51,349 nt of DNA from Tritrichomonas foetus (lineage: Eukaryota; Parabasalia; Tritrichomonadida; Tritrichomonadidae), in assembly GCA_001839685.1 (NCBI GenBank), contig MLAK01000250.1, forward strand, positions 1 through 51,349, given 5' to 3'. Below are positions 49,201-51,349 of the stretch, in pieces. Both the position numbers and the translations under genes were made by a program. Every line of letters begins with the position of its first letter. Positions within the stretch are counted from its first letter, which is position 1. The notes beneath the pieces are model-generated. The model had not been told where the DNA came from. It did not search any database and saw only the letters and a program-made list of their open reading frames with translations.

Positions 49201-50373
49201 ATTTTCGACACAGAAATGATTGAAAGAATGGTTCAGTCTGGCGATTTGCGATATGCACCAATTCTTGAATATTTAAAAAAATATGGATTGTTAGTTCCTG
49301 GAAATACTTGGGATCTATCCATGACTCTTCCGTCGATGGCACAATCATCAAGTCCTAGAGGGAAAAGAATTCGAAATATGAGACCAATTCCTTTAAACCA
49401 ACCTAATTTCGATGATGAAATTGGAATGAAGCTTTTTAAATATCGAATTGATGAGTTTTTTGGTACCTCGCATTTAAGTACATTCAATGATTATAAGAGT
49501 ATCGATAAGAATGGAAAAGTTAAATCTTTCCAACCATTGATTGTTGAAGGTAATGAAACTCAAATGGATGTTGCTTATTATAGTGAAAGCTTACAAAAAA
49601 CTCTAAATCTTCAACAACAAGAAAACGAAAAAAGAAATAAACGAAATGAACTTGCAGCGAAACGAGCAGCTCTTGAGAAACAACAAGAGCTTAGAAAGCA
49701 AGCAATGCAACAAAGGCAACAGCAACAAGCTCAACAGCAAGCGCAAGCTCAAAAATATTCATTGCATCAATTTAATTTTCCACCACCACCAAATATTTTA
49801 ACGTCACATAGATTCATCACTCCTGAAATGGATGCCAAAGATTATTGCATTGAAATTAATAATTTCATCCCTGAAAACAGCTCACCTAATTCACCCACAG
49901 CCACATTTGATAATACTTTAAATAGCTCCAATAATAATGAAAACAGAGGCGAAGAAATGAACAATGGATCAAGTGATCCTTTCTATCTAAATTTAAGAGA
50001 CAGGCAACAACAAACCGCTCAAAGTGCAAGAAATAGAAGTCGAAGGAAAATCCAAGTTAACACCCCCATTTTACCATCACTGCCTGAACATCCGAAAAGT
50101 TCTAGAGCCCAGCCCAATTTTGTTGAGCCAATTATGCCTGTTTATTTAAGAGCTTCTGGAGAAACATTTTTATGCGACAAAAAAATCAGTCCATTCGCTT
50201 GTCGGCGATATAGACTTGTGTTTGACGAAAATGGACCGAAAAGGAACTGGAGACCAATTTCACCACCACCACCAGAACCAAAGCCACAATTATGTTTAAT
50301 TGAGCAAGTTAATAATAATGGAACTAAAACTGTTACAAAGCCAGTCTCAGCAAGAACAATAAGACATGTGTAA
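46237..50373 (+). CDS. Large WD40-repeat and coiled-coil protein
   Basis: 1378-aa protein. Residues of about 1-640 form one or two WD-type beta-propellers with weak blades (SSLITAGDHLKSWTF, GGNLMIYDYLTMKLVSRIV, FVSCSVDKSLRVFNRD). A coiled coil follows (about 670-745: RSQLERERQLKEQLES and EEAKKRQQLEAEEAEKA). A Pro/Glu/Lys-rich, disordered segment is next (PEPEPEQKPPSQ near 775), then basic low-complexity sequence. A second Gln-rich coiled coil lies at 1125-1175 (49610-49760). The plan (propellers then long coiled coils) recalls axonemal WDR87/WDR97-like proteins, so a flagellar or cytoskeletal place is plausible but unproved. The frame opens at TTG 46201; the first ATG, followed by GATGAAGAA, is 46237. 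Confidence 0.65.
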   Translation: MDEEDSKIYEFGIVEESRLSFKSKTLGTIVPFQRRDYLVIGQKNLIRFDSTEVKDTYPYVLTALLYIPKYELYVGVTAHSAEFIIIFESSLKRHIMTGVKTEDPAIFNILYSEESSSLITAGDHLKSWTFKYTPSTCRVVFELPDIKISPLATILFDCKWPIMTPPMFDNHKEELLINDFRGNIISYSIKGKRNGVAVNYGCTDVESCFAYNSDTRQFMSNNILQGAVIWNRNGSNSDQSFMGSSAVLYIQFLDDEFVIILDARNMITIMDIKTFRFFNVYQVDRDVNRIFYFKEPYPRLLLCSKTDVIILRITIPWRLWHTTVSRAIQMTRNNKFNEAGRILVQLSNSHIRLLSPINASILTGITLQNLSEPISIHYDRGIMELPEHHRDQILIPLEDGTMQIFGTGSNPCTVVDTLEMKILCVCICFYNGNWCFCYGTAGGNLMIYDYLTMKLVSRIVAYPAPILNVFYHQPSDSILVVISDRVIRLNLSSGNTFEFIRLKSTKMYLYFDGILFFAQESGKIRSVCMNESGILVKHDSDGMNMHDGPITGLSLGSTFFVSCSVDKSLRVFNRDFTQRCLIIFPLPLYSCCALNGKRDVLVATENEIMIINGSLIFEDQIDEEIPEIDNFDRKRDFLTSEVSMFANEEEEVKEALLSQKKVAPESPTSMRISSRRRLFAEALKRSQLERERQLKEQLESAQNSPTNKRLEMILEEAKKRQQLEAEEAEKAKNNENEQKETVEYEYEEESESEEEENETPEPPIDVSPSEETKTEPELEPKPEPEPEQKPPSQKQSQEKPVQQNQLPSKPAPRPYRPPPTNPRPPVMSNRPARQPPASSKPSNVKQSVHTYPEPESSETSKPKKTGKKKRPSSKRKQPKDSHLVSNLKTKSTQFVNQEENQDTKPAKQITMSTKLYSPTESNTKSPSFVANIPTFKKMRRSPTPTSNNIYKKGSRTSTSYLKAKNLHRSKTPEPRIAIICTMSPPVNIIFDTEMIERMVQSGDLRYAPILEYLKKYGLLVPGNTWDLSMTLPSMAQSSSPRGKRIRNMRPIPLNQPNFDDEIGMKLFKYRIDEFFGTSHLSTFNDYKSIDKNGKVKSFQPLIVEGNETQMDVAYYSESLQKTLNLQQQENEKRNKRNELAAKRAALEKQQELRKQAMQQRQQQQAQQQAQAQKYSLHQFNFPPPPNILTSHRFITPEMDAKDYCIEINNFIPENSSPNSPTATFDNTLNSSNNNENRGEEMNNGSSDPFYLNLRDRQQQTAQSARNRSRRKIQVNTPILPSLPEHPKSSRAQPNFVEPIMPVYLRASGETFLCDKKISPFACRRYRLVFDENGPKRNWRPISPPPPEPKPQLCLIEQVNNNGTKTVTKPVSARTIRHV

Positions 50374-51349
50374 GAATATATATAAATTTGTTTTTAATCG
50401 ATAATTTTTCCATTAAGCTTTATTTGAACTCTATAATTCTTTTCTTTTCTTTTATTTTTGTGAGCTAATTCATTAAACCAATTCGAAAAGCAAGTCCCTG
50501 AAAAAATTCATCTTTGATTATATCAATTTATCTTTGGAATTTGGAATGGGAATTTTTACATCATAATTTTTCTTACATTCAATTTATTTTTATCACCAGT
50601 AATAGAAACAATGATGGAAATATATTGAAGGAATTATTACATTTAATTAGTTTTTATTAATAACTTCTGTAAAGAAGTTTGGGAAAAAATGGAACTATGC
50701 TTATCAGAAATAATTCAATGATATAATTGAAAAAGTGGTAAGAACCTATCGTTCATATCGATATCTATATTATCTTGTTATTTATCGATTTTATGTGTTT
50801 TATATATTAATTCTTTTGGTACACTTAATTTTTTCTCCATGAAAACTAGTATTAAGGATGTAGTCCCATGCCGTTAACTATTAAAAAAATTGAATATGTG
50901 ATGATGATGATGTTTCAGATGGGTATTGAAATATTTGAGATATCTCAGAATTATTTTGAAACAAACATGCACAAAAAGTGAATATTTTTTTCTGATGAAA
51001 TCACAAAAAGCTGTCAGTCGCCCTCAAAAAGTAATAGATCTCCCTTAAAAAGTATTTTTAAGATTTCAATATAATCACCTCTGTAAACATCTGAAAAAAA
51101 CAGAGACTATTCAAAAAGTCATTTTTTTAAAATCAGATTTTCCGTAAGCTTCTTCAAACCCAATCCAAAATGAAGAAACATGGATTAATCTTTAAAGATA
51201 GCATTTAAATGGTCATTTAAAATCGTTTGTGTGATGACTAAATCCAACTGAAGCAGAAAAAAAAAAAAAAATATGATTAGTCATTACCATGTCTACTAAT
51301 ATCATTGAAAAATATTTACAAAACTCAATCACCATCCCCAAAGATTCTC
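50374..51349. other. Right-edge intergenic sequence
   Basis: 976 bases of AT-rich DNA with no supported gene. It contains short ATG/GAT microrepeats (about 50901-50913) and an A run of about 15 bases near 51258-51272. Two copies of a CCCT(C/T)AAAAAGTA-like string lie at about 51020 and 51042. Nothing else is seen. Confidence 0.5.

Overview
The window looks like nuclear DNA of a trichomonad protist, most likely Tritrichomonas foetus or a close relative. This is inference from gene content and style. The DNA is very AT-rich. Genes are long, intronless and on both strands with short spacers. Low-complexity Asn/Ser/Glu/Lys tracts are common. There are two CAMK-like kinases with KA1-like tails, a Pmp-like surface protein, a single-exon TOR kinase and Sfi1/IQ-type proteins. 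I saw no bacterial operons, rRNA, credible tRNA, CRISPR array or intact transposon. The standard genetic code fits all genes.

Region 1-10.2 kb holds a CAMK-like kinase, an 11-TM AAAP amino-acid transporter, a 1628-aa IQ/Sfi1-like protein and a divergent triple RRM-like protein, all on the + strand. Region 10.2-18.2 kb holds three unrecognised + strand genes (one disordered, one coiled-coil, one small and acidic), a minus-strand WD40-like protein, a SAPS-type phosphatase subunit (Sit4/PP6 regulatory family) and a minus-strand Rab GTPase. Region 19.1-26.5 kb is one uninterrupted gene for a TOR kinase with HEAT, FAT, FRB, kinase and FATC regions. Next comes a second CAMK-like kinase (27.7-29.1 kb). 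About 300 bp past it lies a 388-bp inverted, almost identical copy of part of the TOR FAT region (29401-29788).

Region 31.6-38.1 kb appears to be one type I membrane protein gene. It has a signal peptide, a long right-handed beta-helix (Pmp-like) ectodomain, an 84-bp tandem repeat stalk, a TM segment and an acidic tail. It is broken by an in-frame TAA at 36837 and by a 254-base run of N inside the repeat. Region 38.4-50.4 kb holds a large disordered minus-strand protein, a 139-bp divergent promoter, a 1443-aa alpha-solenoid protein and a 1378-aa WD40/coiled-coil protein.

TOR, SAPS-type subunit, Rab, amino-acid transporter and kinases would together fit nutrient signalling and membrane traffic. 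The Sfi1/IQ and WD40/coiled-coil proteins fit the trichomonad cytoskeleton. Co-location of these genes is not proof of joint function. Several gene starts given here are internal ATGs chosen over longer open frames that begin at TTG or GTG, because a eukaryote should start at ATG.
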